Origin: Planctomycetota bacterium
GTDB lineage: Bacteria; Planctomycetota; Phycisphaerae; Phycisphaerales; UBA1924
Direction of reading: 5' to 3'
DNA: 64,000 nt
Assembly (NCBI GenBank): GCA_963204725.1
Contig: CAUJHH010000054.1
Coordinates: 62,001-126,000 of the forward strand
Positions within the stretch are counted from its first letter, which is position 1. Every line of letters begins with the position of its first letter. A program made the translations under genes and the position numbers. The notes beneath the pieces were generated by a model, which was not told the origin of the DNA, searched no databases, and worked only from the letters and a program-made list of their open reading frames with translations. Positions 17,139 through 25,004 of the stretch are shown here, one piece after another.

Positions 17139-17995
17139 TGGCAACAACCAAGAGCAGCGGGCGGGGCGGCCCGATTGTGCTGAAGCTCGGCGGGCTGGCG
17201 ATCGATGATCCGGCCTCGAACGTACCTCTCTGGGAAGCGGTCGCCAAACTCGCGAAGTCGGCCCCCGGCGGCCTTGTCGTTGTGCATGGCGGCGGCCTCT
17301 TGGTCGATCGGCACCTTGCGGCATTGAACATGCCAAGCGAGCGGCGCGAGGGGATCCGCATCACGCCCCCGGAGCAGGTCTGGGAGATCACTGCGGTGCT
17401 GGCGGGTCGGGTCAGTGTCGCGCTGGTCGGCGCGCTCCGTGTCGCGGGCGCGAAACCGGTTGGCGTCTCGCTCGGTTCGGCGGGAGTTGCCAACTGCAAG
17501 AAGTCGACGAAGTTCAGCTTTGACCCCGGGAGGGTCGGCGAGGTCTCGGGGGGCGATGGCTCGGCGTTACTCGCGCTCTTGCGGAGCGGGTTCCTGCCCG
17601 TTGTGTCGTGCATCGGCATCGGCGACGACGGCGTGCCGCTCAATGTCAACGCGGACGACGCGGCGTCGGGGCTCGCGCTCAATCTGAACGCCGACCGACT
17701 GATCCTTTTGACAGACGTTGCGGGGATACAGGATGCGGCGGGCGACGTGGTGCCCGAGATCTCGACCGAAGGCGTGAATGAGCTGATCGCCAGCGGCGTG
17801 ATCCACGGCGGGATGATCGCCAAGGCGCGGGCCGCGGTGGACGCCGCAAATCGTTCGGGGGCCCCCACCGTCATCGCTTCCTGGAAGAACCCGAAGATCA
17901 TCGCTGATCTGGCACGCGGATTGAAGGCGGGGACGTGCGTGATGCCGCGACGACGACCGGCGTTTGTTGACCCGTCGGGAGCGGCTGCGACATAG
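17138..17995 (+). CDS. argB: Acetylglutamate kinase ArgB
   Basis: 285 residues from ATG 17138, overlapping the argC stop; GTG 17135 is an alternative start one codon earlier. Amino-acid-kinase fold motifs are visible: VLKLGGLAI, VVVHGGGLLVDRHLA, and LNVNADDAASGLALNLNADR followed by LILLTDVAGI. IHGGMIAKARAAVDA corresponds to the conserved GGM-K segment near the active site. The enzyme phosphorylates N-acetylglutamate and is usually the arginine-inhibited step in organisms that recycle acetyl groups. I do not see the long N-terminal helix typical of arginine-sensitive forms, so feedback inhibition is uncertain. Confidence 0.93.
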   Translation: MATTKSSGRGGPIVLKLGGLAIDDPASNVPLWEAVAKLAKSAPGGLVVVHGGGLLVDRHLAALNMPSERREGIRITPPEQVWEITAVLAGRVSVALVGALRVAGAKPVGVSLGSAGVANCKKSTKFSFDPGRVGEVSGGDGSALLALLRSGFLPVVSCIGIGDDGVPLNVNADDAASGLALNLNADRLILLTDVAGIQDAAGDVVPEISTEGVNELIASGVIHGGMIAKARAAVDAANRSGAPTVIASWKNPKIIADLARGLKAGTCVMPRRRPAFVDPSGAAAT

Positions 17996-18024
17996 CCGAC
18001 ACGGTCCCCCACTGCCTTGCCGGT

Positions 18025-18036
18025 CGATTCGAATCG
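18025..18036. promoter_or_regulatory. Perfect palindrome in the argB-argF gap
   Basis: CGATTCGAATCG, a perfect 12-bp palindrome 30 bp after argB. It could be an operator, but it does not match a standard ARG box. Confidence 0.25.
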
Positions 18037-18089
18037 GCACCTTTCAGAGACCTTGATATGCGACCGGTCCCCCTCTCGGCGACGAGCTG

Positions 18090-18133
18090 GGGCGGGACGT
18101 CAGACGAAGTGAGTTTCCCGCCCTTCGGGGCGG
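18090..18133 (+). promoter_or_regulatory. Competing hairpins in the argF leader
   Basis: GGGCGGGA (18090-18097) pairs with TCCCGCCC (18116-18123). The second arm can instead fold into a local hairpin, CCGCCC (18118-18123) with GGGCGG (18128-18133) closed by a TTCG tetraloop, which is exceptionally stable in RNA. Both cannot form together. The hairpin ends 18 bases before the argF ATG, so it could affect ribosome access or attenuate transcription. There is no T-run, so simple termination is unlikely. Confidence 0.35.
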
Positions 18134-18151
18134 ATCAGCGACAGAAAGCAG

Positions 18152-19117
18152 ATGAGCATGACCACGGTGACACAGCAGACAACGAAGCCGACCGACCTCC
18201 TCACGCTCGAAGAGCTGGGCGGCGATGGCGTCCGCTCGCTGTTCGAGACGGCGGCGGCGATGAAGGCGAATCCGGCCGAGTTCAAGGGCGTGCTCGCGGG
18301 CAGGAGCGTGATCATGCTCTTCGAGAAGCCATCGCTGCGGACACGCATCTCGTTCGAGGTGGGCGTCGCCCGGCTCGGCGGGCACGCGATCTACTACGAC
18401 CACGGCGCGGTAAAGATCGGTGAGCGTGAGTCGGTGAAGGACTACGCCAAGAACCTCGAACGCTGGGTGGACTGCATCATCGCACGCGTTTTCAAGCACA
18501 CGATCCTGGATGAGCTGGCGTATTACGCCTCGAAGCCGGTCGTGAATGCGCTCTCGGACCTGCACCACCCGTGCCAGGCGCTGGCGGACTTCTTCACGCT
18601 CAGGGAGCATGTGGGAACCACGGACGGGCTGAAGCTCGCGTACGTCGGCGACGGGAACAACGTGGCGCACTCGCTGATCATGGCCGGGGCGATGCTCGGG
18701 GCGCAGCTGACGGTGGTGACGCCGCCGGGCTTCGAGCCGCAGTTCGACGTACTGCGCAAGGCGATGGCGTACGCACAGAAATCGGGCGCAAAGATCACCG
18801 TGACGAACGATGTCGAAGCGATCGCGGGGCACGATGCGGTCTACACCGATGTCTGGGTCTCCATGGGGCAGGCGTCGCAGCAGGCCTTCCGCCTTGCGGC
18901 GTTCCAGGGGTACCAGGTCGATCGGGAACTCATGGCTCTGGCAAGCAAGGGACGGGAGAAGCCGGCCCTTTTCATGCACTGCCTGCCGGCGAACAGGAAT
19001 ATCGAGGTCACGGACGACGTGATCGACTCTCCTTCGTCGGTCGTGTACGACCAGGCGGAGAACCGGATGCACGTGCAGATGGCGTTGCTGGCCAGACTGC
19101 TGGGCGATGGCGGTTGA
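18152..19117 (+). CDS. argF: Ornithine carbamoyltransferase ArgF
   Basis: 321 residues from ATG 18152 (ATG 18158 is also possible). The carbamoyl-phosphate-binding motif reads EKPSLRTRISFEVG, with Leu in place of the more usual Thr (STRTR). HPCQALADFF and the ornithine-binding VWVSMGQ loop are present, as is the catalytic-cysteine motif MHCLPANRN and the C-terminal AENRMHVQMALL. It makes citrulline from ornithine and carbamoyl phosphate. The SMG loop and HCLP motif fit ornithine rather than aspartate or putrescine transcarbamylase. An acetyl- or succinyl-ornithine preference cannot be fully excluded because of the altered STRTR motif. Confidence 0.9.
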   Translation: MSMTTVTQQTTKPTDLLTLEELGGDGVRSLFETAAAMKANPAEFKGVLAGRSVIMLFEKPSLRTRISFEVGVARLGGHAIYYDHGAVKIGERESVKDYAKNLERWVDCIIARVFKHTILDELAYYASKPVVNALSDLHHPCQALADFFTLREHVGTTDGLKLAYVGDGNNVAHSLIMAGAMLGAQLTVVTPPGFEPQFDVLRKAMAYAQKSGAKITVTNDVEAIAGHDAVYTDVWVSMGQASQQAFRLAAFQGYQVDRELMALASKGREKPALFMHCLPANRNIEVTDDVIDSPSSVVYDQAENRMHVQMALLARLLGDGG

Positions 19118-19185
19118 GGGAGAACGGGGTCGGGTGAGGATGCCAAAGATACGCGTCAGGCAATAGGAACAGGAAGCAACACTCA

Positions 19186-19200
19186 CGGCGCGGAGCGCCG
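19186..19200 (+). other. Short hairpin before the argG ribosome-binding site
   Basis: CGGCGC (19186-19191) pairs with GCGCCG (19195-19200) around GGA, immediately upstream of AGGAG (19204-19208) and the argG ATG at 19215. It may shape translation initiation, but no regulatory role is shown. Confidence 0.25.
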
Positions 19201-19214
19201 AGCAGGAGCGAGCA

Positions 19215-20435
19215 ATGTCGAAGGCGAAGAAGGTTGTGGTGGCGTATTCCGGCGGGCTTGATACGACGGTGGTCATCCCGTGGCTCGTTGAGAACTACGG
19301 CTGCGAGGTGATCGCGTACGTCGGTGACGTGGGGCAGGGCGAGGAAGAGCTGCAGGGGATCCGTGAGAAGGCGATCCGCACCGGCGCGAGCGAGTGCTAC
19401 ATCGACGACCTTCGGCGCGAGTTCGTGGAGGACTATGTCTATCCGACAATGATCACGGGGGCGGTGTACGAGGGGAAGTATCTCCTCGGTACGGCGATTG
19501 CACGCCCGATCCTGGCCAAGGGTCAGGTCGACTGCGCCCGCAGGGTCGGCGCGGATGCGCTGGCACACGGGTGCACAGGCAAGGGCAACGATCAGGTTCG
19601 GTTCGAGGGTGCGTACGCCGCGCTCGCGCCGGATCTGAAGGTGATTGCTCCGTGGCGTGAGTGGGACCTGCGTTCGCGTGAGGATCTGCTCGGCTACCTG
19701 GCCGAGCGGAAGATCCCGACGACGGCGAGTCTGACGAAGATCTACAGCCGCGACAGGAACCTGTGGCACATGTCTCACGAGGGAGCGGGGATCGAGAATC
19801 CCTGGAACGCGCCGCCCGAGGACGCCTGGACGATGACGGTGTCTCCCGAGCAGGCACCGGATCTCGCCGAGGAGGTGACGATCGAGATCGAGAAGGGCCG
19901 TCCCGTCGCGCTCAACGGCAAGACGCTCGCGGGCGAAGAGATGGTCGCGGCTCTGAACGCGATCGCAGGGAAGCACGGTGTCGGCCGGATCGATCTGGTG
20001 GAGAATCGGTTGGTCGGCATGAAGTCTCGCGGGCTCTACGAGACGCCGGGCGGCACGGTGCTGGTCGAAGCGATGCGCGGCGTCGAGCACCTCGTGCTCG
20101 ATCGCGAGACGCTGCACTTCCGCGAACACCTTGGCCTGCTCTTCGCCGAGCAGACATACAACGGACGCTGGTTCACGCCCCTGCGCGAAGCCCTTTGGGC
20201 GGCGGCGGATCAGATCGCCCAGCGGCTCACCGGCAGGGTGGTCGTCAAGCTCTACAAGGGCACGGCGACGGCGATCAAGCGTCAGTCTGAGAACAGTCTC
20301 TACGCCGAGCAGTACGCGACCTTTGGCGCGGACGAGGTCTACAACCAGAAGCACGCCGAGGGCTTCAACCGCCTCTGGCACCTGCCGGCACGGATCGCGG
20401 GCTCTCAGGCGTTGCAGGCGGAGGTCGCGCATTGA
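19215..20435 (+). CDS. argG: Argininosuccinate synthase ArgG
   Basis: 406 residues from ATG 19215 with AGGAG at 19204-19208. The ATP pyrophosphatase P-loop is [11 protein letters not shown]. Family signatures follow: [13 protein letters not shown], then [19 protein letters not shown] and EGAGIENPW. The C-terminal part carries RGLYETPGG. It joins citrulline and aspartate to form argininosuccinate using ATP. The length equals the usual bacterial short form. Its stop codon overlaps the TTG start of argH by four bases (TTGA), so the two are translationally coupled. Confidence 0.96.
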   Translation: MSKAKKVVVAYSGGLDTTVVIPWLVENYGCEVIAYVGDVGQGEEELQGIREKAIRTGASECYIDDLRREFVEDYVYPTMITGAVYEGKYLLGTAIARPILAKGQVDCARRVGADALAHGCTGKGNDQVRFEGAYAALAPDLKVIAPWREWDLRSREDLLGYLAERKIPTTASLTKIYSRDRNLWHMSHEGAGIENPWNAPPEDAWTMTVSPEQAPDLAEEVTIEIEKGRPVALNGKTLAGEEMVAALNAIAGKHGVGRIDLVENRLVGMKSRGLYETPGGTVLVEAMRGVEHLVLDRETLHFREHLGLLFAEQTYNGRWFTPLREALWAAADQIAQRLTGRVVVKLYKGTATAIKRQSENSLYAEQYATFGADEVYNQKHAEGFNRLWHLPARIAGSQALQAEVAH

Positions 20436-20638
20436 GCCAACCCTCGGGAGGCGAAGGCGCGCCCGGCGGCAAGCCGGCGGCGATGTGGGGCGGTCGGTTT
20501 GAGGGCGCAGCCGACGAGTTGTTCCGCGCCGTCAACGACTCGCTCGGCGTGGACTGGGAACTGGTCCAGCAGGACATCCGTGGCTCGATCGCGTGGGCAC
20601 GTGCGATCGGCGACGCGGGCGTGCTGACGCCGGACTAA
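20432..20638 (+). CDS. argH: Argininosuccinate lyase, N-terminal part ended by an in-frame TAA
   Basis: The start TTG 20432 overlaps the argG stop and has GGAGGT at 20420-20425 six bases upstream. The 68 codons encode the normal ArgH N-terminus ([36 protein letters not shown]). A TAA at 20636-20638 then ends the frame where E. coli ArgH continues VLTAEEQAQ. A glutamate codon is expected, and one G-to-T change from GAA would make this stop. Translation resumes in the same frame at the very next codon, GTG 20639. Three explanations are open: a point mutation or sequencing error, a truly split enzyme made by stop-restart, or readthrough. Confidence 0.85.
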   Translation: MSQPSGGEGAPGGKPAAMWGGRFEGAADELFRAVNDSLGVDWELVQQDIRGSIAWARAIGDAGVLTPD

Positions 20639-21856
20639 GTGCGGAAGATCGAGGCCGGGTTGAATGAGCTCGCGAAGGAGGCGGCGGGGATCCCGTCGCC
20701 TCCAATCGAGAGCGGCGCGGAGGATGTCCACTCATGGGTTGAGCAGGAGCTGACCAAGCGAATCGGACCGCTCGGAAAGAAGCTGCACACGGGGCTCAGC
20801 CGCAACGACCAGGTGGCGACGGACCTGCGTCTCTGGGCGGTTGCGCAGTGTGACACGCGGCTCGCCGAGGTGCGGGGGCTTCAATGTGCGCTGGTTGCGC
20901 TGGGCACGCGCCACCAGGGGGCACCGATCTCCGCGTATACGCACCTGCAGCGGGCCCAGCCGGTGACGATCGGGCACTGGACGCTCGCGTACGTGGAGAT
21001 GCTGGCCAGAGACATCGAACGACTTGAGGGGGCGAAGCGGATGGCCGCGAGATCGCCGCTGGGCTCGGCGGCGCTGGCTGGGACGACGTTTCCGGTCGAT
21101 CGCGCGGCGCTCGCAACACGACTGGGCTTCGCGGAGCCGACGCGGAACTCCCTGGATGCGGTTTCGGATCGCGACTTTGCGCTCGACCTTCTGCACGCCT
21201 CGTCTGTGTGCGCAATGCACCTCTCGCGTCTGGCAGAAGAAATGGTGATTTTTGCGACATCGGAGTTTGCGTTCATCACGCTGGATGACTCGGTGACGAG
21301 TGGATCTTCGCTCATGCCGCAGAAGAAGAATCCCGATGCGCTGGAACTGATTCGGGCGGGAGTCGGGCGTGCGCTCGGAAACTACACGAATCTGATGACG
21401 CTCCTGAAGGGCCTGACGCTTGCGTACAACAAGGACATGCAGGAGGACAAGCCCCCGGTGTTCGACTCGATGAAGCGGCTGTCGCTCCTGCTGCGGATCG
21501 CGGCGCGGGTGGTCGAGCGGACGACGTTCAATCTTGAGACGTGCGAGCGAGCTGCACGGGGCGGGCACGCGAACTCGACGGAGTTGGCCGATTACCTCGT
21601 CGAGAAGGGGATTCCCTTCCGCGACGCGCACGAGGTTGCGGGGAAGCTTGTGCGAGAGGCGCTCGCGAACGGGTGCGCCCTCGAGAACCTGCCGATCGAG
21701 ACGTACAAGAAGCACCATGCGCTGATCGAGCGAGACGTCTACCAGCGGCTGACGCTGGAGGCGGTGCTGGCGCGGCGCGATGTGCTGGGCGGGACAGCGC
21801 CCGCACGTGTGCGCGATGCGCTCGGTGCCTGGCGAACAACGCTCGGGATGGCATGA
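20639..21856 (+). CDS. argH: Argininosuccinate lyase, main part after the in-frame TAA
   Basis: 405 residues if started at GTG 20639, immediately after the TAA and in the same frame as the upstream fragment. All downstream lyase motifs are intact: DVHSWVEQEL, KLHTGLSRNDQVATDLRLW, THLQRAQPVTIGHW, TRNSLDAVSDRD and the signature loop SGSSLMPQKKNPDALE with the catalytic Ser. The conserved C-terminus (ADYLVEKGIPFRDAHE) is also present. Conservation throughout argues against a long-dead pseudogene. The N-terminal segment it lacks contributes to folding and substrate binding in known lyases, so this part alone may be inactive. The last step of arginine synthesis (argininosuccinate to arginine plus fumarate) depends on how the stop is handled. 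Confidence 0.88.
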   Translation: MRKIEAGLNELAKEAAGIPSPPIESGAEDVHSWVEQELTKRIGPLGKKLHTGLSRNDQVATDLRLWAVAQCDTRLAEVRGLQCALVALGTRHQGAPISAYTHLQRAQPVTIGHWTLAYVEMLARDIERLEGAKRMAARSPLGSAALAGTTFPVDRAALATRLGFAEPTRNSLDAVSDRDFALDLLHASSVCAMHLSRLAEEMVIFATSEFAFITLDDSVTSGSSLMPQKKNPDALELIRAGVGRALGNYTNLMTLLKGLTLAYNKDMQEDKPPVFDSMKRLSLLLRIAARVVERTTFNLETCERAARGGHANSTELADYLVEKGIPFRDAHEVAGKLVREALANGCALENLPIETYKKHHALIERDVYQRLTLEAVLARRDVLGGTAPARVRDALGAWRTTLGMA

Positions 21857-21868
21857 GCGGGCGGACAA

Positions 21869-22810
21869 TCACTCGGGGGCGGGCTCGGTGAACATGGCCT
21901 CGATGAACGCGTCGGGATCGAACGGCTGCACGTCTTCTGGCGTCTCGCCGACGCCGATGAACTTGACTGGGATCGAGGTTGCTTCGCGGATCGCAACGAC
22001 GATGCCGCCCTTTGCGGTGCCGTCGAGCTTCGTGAGGAAGATGCCTGTGACGCCGGCGGCTTTGTCGAACTCCTGCGCCTGACGGAGGGCGTTCTGGCCT
22101 GCGGTGGCGTCAAGGACGAGGAGCGTCTCGTGCGGGCCACCCTCGATCTGCTTGCCAATGACGGAACGGATTTTGGTGAGCTGGCGCATCAGCGGATCCT
22201 GCGTCTGCAGGCGGCCGGCGGTATCGAGGATCAGGATGTCGACGCCACGAGCCTTGGCAGCGGCGCAGGCGTCGAAGGCGACGGCGGCGGGATCTCCCCC
22301 CTGCTGCCCCTTGACGACCTCGACGCCGAGGCGTTCGGCCCAGATTTCCAGTTGGCGGACCGCCCCAGCGCGAAACGTGTCGCACGCACCAAGCAGCACC
22401 GTGTTGCCCTGTGCGCGGAGGGTGTGGCAGAGCTTGGCGATGCTGGTCGTCTTGCCCGCGCCGTTCACGCCGGTAACGAGAATGACCGTCGGCTTCACGC
22501 CCGGGGGAGCGAGGTGGAGTTCGCGATCGGACGGGGGCCACATCGCCTTGAGCTCTCGCTTGAGGTGCTCGAGGACCTCCTCACCTTTGGTGAGCTTCCC
22601 GGCCTTGAAGTCGGTGCGGATCGAGTCGATGAGCTTGGTGGTCGCCTGGACGCCGACATCGGCCTGGAGAAGGCGACGCTCGATTTCGTCGATCAGGGCC
22701 TCGTCGAGCTTGCGGCCTAGGAGCACGGAACGCAGACCGGCGACGAATGAGTCGCGCGTCTTGCTCAGTCCGTGCCCGAGCTTTGAGAGGATCGACTTGA
22801 AAAGCTTCAT
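21869..22810 (-). CDS. ftsY: Signal recognition particle receptor FtsY
   Basis: 313 residues from an ATG overlapping the nusB stop (ATGA). The NG domains are complete: an N-domain helical bundle with LIDEIERRLLQADVG, the G1 loop VTGVNGAGKTTSIAKL, DTFRAGAVRQLE, the G3 box LDTAGR, and G4 TKLDGTAKGG followed by the C-terminal FIGVGETPEDVQPFD. The long acidic A domain of E. coli FtsY is absent, as in many short bacterial forms. It receives ribosome-nascent chain complexes from SRP at the membrane. It is the last gene of ribH-nusB-ftsY, converging on argH. Confidence 0.96.
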   Translation of the reverse strand: MKLFKSILSKLGHGLSKTRDSFVAGLRSVLLGRKLDEALIDEIERRLLQADVGVQATTKLIDSIRTDFKAGKLTKGEEVLEHLKRELKAMWPPSDRELHLAPPGVKPTVILVTGVNGAGKTTSIAKLCHTLRAQGNTVLLGACDTFRAGAVRQLEIWAERLGVEVVKGQQGGDPAAVAFDACAAAKARGVDILILDTAGRLQTQDPLMRQLTKIRSVIGKQIEGGPHETLLVLDATAGQNALRQAQEFDKAAGVTGIFLTKLDGTAKGGIVVAIREATSIPVKFIGVGETPEDVQPFDPDAFIEAMFTEPAPE

Positions 22811-23385
22811 GGCTCGGCATCGACTCCGGATGGCTTCTTGGAGTCGCCGAGCCCGAGCCCCTTCATCAGTCGATCGAGCAGACCATTGACGAATGCCGGC
22901 GATTTCTCGGAACTGAACGACTTTGCCAGTTCGACGGCCTCGTTGATCACGATCTTCGGATGCGTGTCGGTTGCGGACATCTCGAAGTGGGCCAGACGCA
23001 GGATCGCCCGATCGACCGGGGCCATGCGATGCGACGGCCATTCGGGCGCGATCTTCTGGAACGCCTCGTCGGCGGCCTTGCGCCCGGCGTACGCACCTGA
23101 GATCATCGCGACCAGCGGCTCGAGCTGGTGTGACGCTAGGCCTCGAGTTCGGGAGAGAATCGATGCGGCTTCCGATGCGTCCGATGCCCGCGACGAGTCG
23201 AGCTCGAAGAGCACCTGGAACGCAAGTCGCCGGGCGGCCATTGTGAGCACACGCTCTTGTTCCGCGGGCGATAGGGCCGCGAGCGCATCGTCGGACGTGC
23301 CTTCCTGCGCAACAACGCCCTCGGCATCGCCGAGCACGAGCACATCCTCCATCGCCATCCGCCTCAGATCCCGCTTGACGCTCAC
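22807..23385 (-). CDS. nusB: Transcription antitermination factor NusB
   Basis: 192 residues from a GTG start. The conserved NusB core begins near ARRLAFQVLFELD (about residue 50) and continues to APVDRAILRLAHFEM, the motif before IVINEAVELAKSFSSEKSPAFVNGLLDRL. This is about 50 residues longer at the N-terminus than E. coli NusB, and the first ~48 residues have no recognised motif, so a later start is possible. NusB pairs with NusE (S10) at boxA RNA to promote rRNA transcription. It follows ribH after 18 bases and overlaps ftsY by four. Confidence 0.92.
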   Translation of the reverse strand: MSVKRDLRRMAMEDVLVLGDAEGVVAQEGTSDDALAALSPAEQERVLTMAARRLAFQVLFELDSSRASDASEAASILSRTRGLASHQLEPLVAMISGAYAGRKAADEAFQKIAPEWPSHRMAPVDRAILRLAHFEMSATDTHPKIVINEAVELAKSFSSEKSPAFVNGLLDRLMKGLGLGDSKKPSGVDAEP

Positions 23386-23403
23386 AGATGCTCCTGACGG
23401 GGC

Positions 23404-23931
23404 TCACACCGAGCCGGTTGCCTTGTCATTGAGGACGGACTGAATGGTAAACGCCCCGCCGGAAGCGGCCATCCGATGTTTCCACGCCTGATCGATGACG
23501 CCCAGGACATCGAGCAGGGCTCCCATGGCGTCGGTTCCCTTGTTGCCGTGTACGCCACCCGCACGCTCCGAGGCCTGCTCTGGCGTGTTGACAGTCAGCA
23601 CCCCGAGGGTGACCGGTCGGCCGTGCTTGAGGGAGACCTGCATGACGCCCTGGGTGACGGCTACGGCGATGTGCTGGTCGTGGCTCGTCGCGCCCCGGAT
23701 GATGCAGCCGAGGGTGACCGCCCCCGCGTATCGCCCGCCGGTCAGCGCGCGGTCCGCCAGTGTCGGCAATTCGAAGGCACCCGGCGCGTGCCAGATGTCG
23801 ACGACGCATGGGCCGCGCCGATCCGCCTCTCCGATCGCGCCCGCGAGGAGACGATCGGTCACACTCGCGTTGTATCGGCTCACCACCACCGCGATTCGGG
23901 GTGCAAACGGGCTTGTCGGTTCCGGGATCAT
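23404..23931 (-). CDS. ribH: 6,7-dimethyl-8-ribityllumazine synthase RibH
   Basis: 175 residues from an ATG at 23931. Motifs for the lumazine synthase fold are clear: VVSRYNASVTDRLLAGA, the substrate-binding HAPGAFELP, LGCIIRGATSHDQHI with the catalytic His, GVLTVNTPEQASERAGG and KGTDA. It condenses the ribityl-aminouracil with dihydroxybutanone phosphate in riboflavin synthesis. The ribH-nusB pairing is widespread among bacteria. The gene is divergent from the UbiA-like gene, with a 76-base gap that should hold both promoters. Confidence 0.95.
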   Translation of the reverse strand: MIPEPTSPFAPRIAVVVSRYNASVTDRLLAGAIGEADRRGPCVVDIWHAPGAFELPTLADRALTGGRYAGAVTLGCIIRGATSHDQHIAVAVTQGVMQVSLKHGRPVTLGVLTVNTPEQASERAGGVHGNKGTDAMGALLDVLGVIDQAWKHRMAASGGAFTIQSVLNDKATGSV

Positions 23932-24007
23932 GAGGCCGATCGTAGATGCTCGGCCCTGCAGGGTCACCCGGGACCCGCGGCGGGCTCTCTGAAAGTACCA
24001 TAGGCAC

Positions 24008-24991
24008 GTGCGAACGCTGCTCTCGTCGGTTTCCCCGGTTCTCCGTCTGACCCGAGTCACCTCGGGCTTTGCCGCGATCGGCAATGTGTGGTTCGTGGTG
24101 CTCTGGTCGCGAGCCAACGGTGAAGAGACCGGCAGCATGACCGTCCGACAGGAGCCATTGTGGCTGCTGCTGCTCGGCGGCGCTGCTGCGGCGGTCGGCC
24201 TGTATGCGTTCGGTGCGTCGCTGAACGATCTGGTGGACCTGAGGCGGGATCGGATGCTTCGTCCCGAGCGTCCCCTCGCTGCCGGGCGGGTGACGCCCGC
24301 GCTCGGCATCGCGATTGTCTCGATCTCCCTGGCGGCGGCGTTGCTCGGTTCAACGGTGTTCGGGACCGGTGCCGTGGTGTTGACACTGCTGCTCTCGATC
24401 TCCGTGCTGGCGTACACGCTTGGCGCACGGTTTGTCCCGGGCGTGGGACTCATCGTGCTGGGGCTGGTCTATGCCGGCCACATGCTGGTGCCGAACTTCG
24501 GCCTGCGCTTTCTGTGGCCGGTATGGGTGGTGATGACGCACGCACTGATCGTGGCGTTGATCTCGCACGTTGTTGGACGAAAGGTCCCCGCGCTCTCCAG
24601 GCGCGCGGGCATCGCAGTCGCACTCGGTTGGGCGTTCTGGACCTTTGTGCTCGGTTGGTGGAGCACCCGTCGCAACGGCGGTGACCTGTGGCCGGAATGG
24701 GTTGATCTGGGCTCGCTCGTCTGGGTCGCGCCGGTCGCGATCGCATTCGGCGTTTTCCTCTGGTCACGCCTCAGGCGTCCGAGCCCGCCGGCTCGCCAAT
24801 CGGAGCGCGTGGTTCGATACGGCTCGCTCTGGCTACCCCTCTACGGTGCGGCGTGGCTCTTTGGTGACGGCGCACACTCGACGGGTTCGGCATGGCTGCT
24901 GATCGGAGTTGCGGGCGTGAGCCTTATCGGCATGACGGTGCTGCGCGAGCTGTACGGGCTCGCGGAGCAGCCGATCGGCTATCGACGCTGA
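24008..24991 (+). CDS. UbiA-like membrane prenyltransferase family protein
   Basis: 327 residues from GTG 24008, with about eight membrane segments. The first Asp-rich motif of UbiA prenyltransferases is present at residues 73-81 (NDLVDLRRD), followed by RPERPLAAGRV, which is characteristic. The second Asp-rich motif of the family is not apparent at the expected place. The protein may therefore be a divergent member, perhaps with a different substrate, or may have lost classical activity. No quinone or haem genes are adjacent, so the substrate is unknown. It lies alone on the plus strand between ribH and an MlaE-like permease gene. Confidence 0.75.
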   Translation: MRTLLSSVSPVLRLTRVTSGFAAIGNVWFVVLWSRANGEETGSMTVRQEPLWLLLLGGAAAAVGLYAFGASLNDLVDLRRDRMLRPERPLAAGRVTPALGIAIVSISLAAALLGSTVFGTGAVVLTLLLSISVLAYTLGARFVPGVGLIVLGLVYAGHMLVPNFGLRFLWPVWVVMTHALIVALISHVVGRKVPALSRRAGIAVALGWAFWTFVLGWWSTRRNGGDLWPEWVDLGSLVWVAPVAIAFGVFLWSRLRRPSPPARQSERVVRYGSLWLPLYGAAWLFGDGAHSTGSAWLLIGVAGVSLIGMTVLRELYGLAEQPIGYRR

Positions 24992-25004
24992 GACGGGCAG
25001 TCGT

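Noticed and set aside
15219-17336. 705-codon minus-strand open frame
   Set aside because: Lies opposite the end of hrpA, argR, argC and the start of argB, all well-supported genes; no recognisable protein.
18058-18423. Plus-strand open frame overlapping argF
   Set aside because: Another frame of argF; no independent support.
20432-21856. Frameshift as the cause of the argH interruption
   Set aside because: Both parts are in the same phase, so the change is a base substitution (stop codon), not an insertion or deletion.
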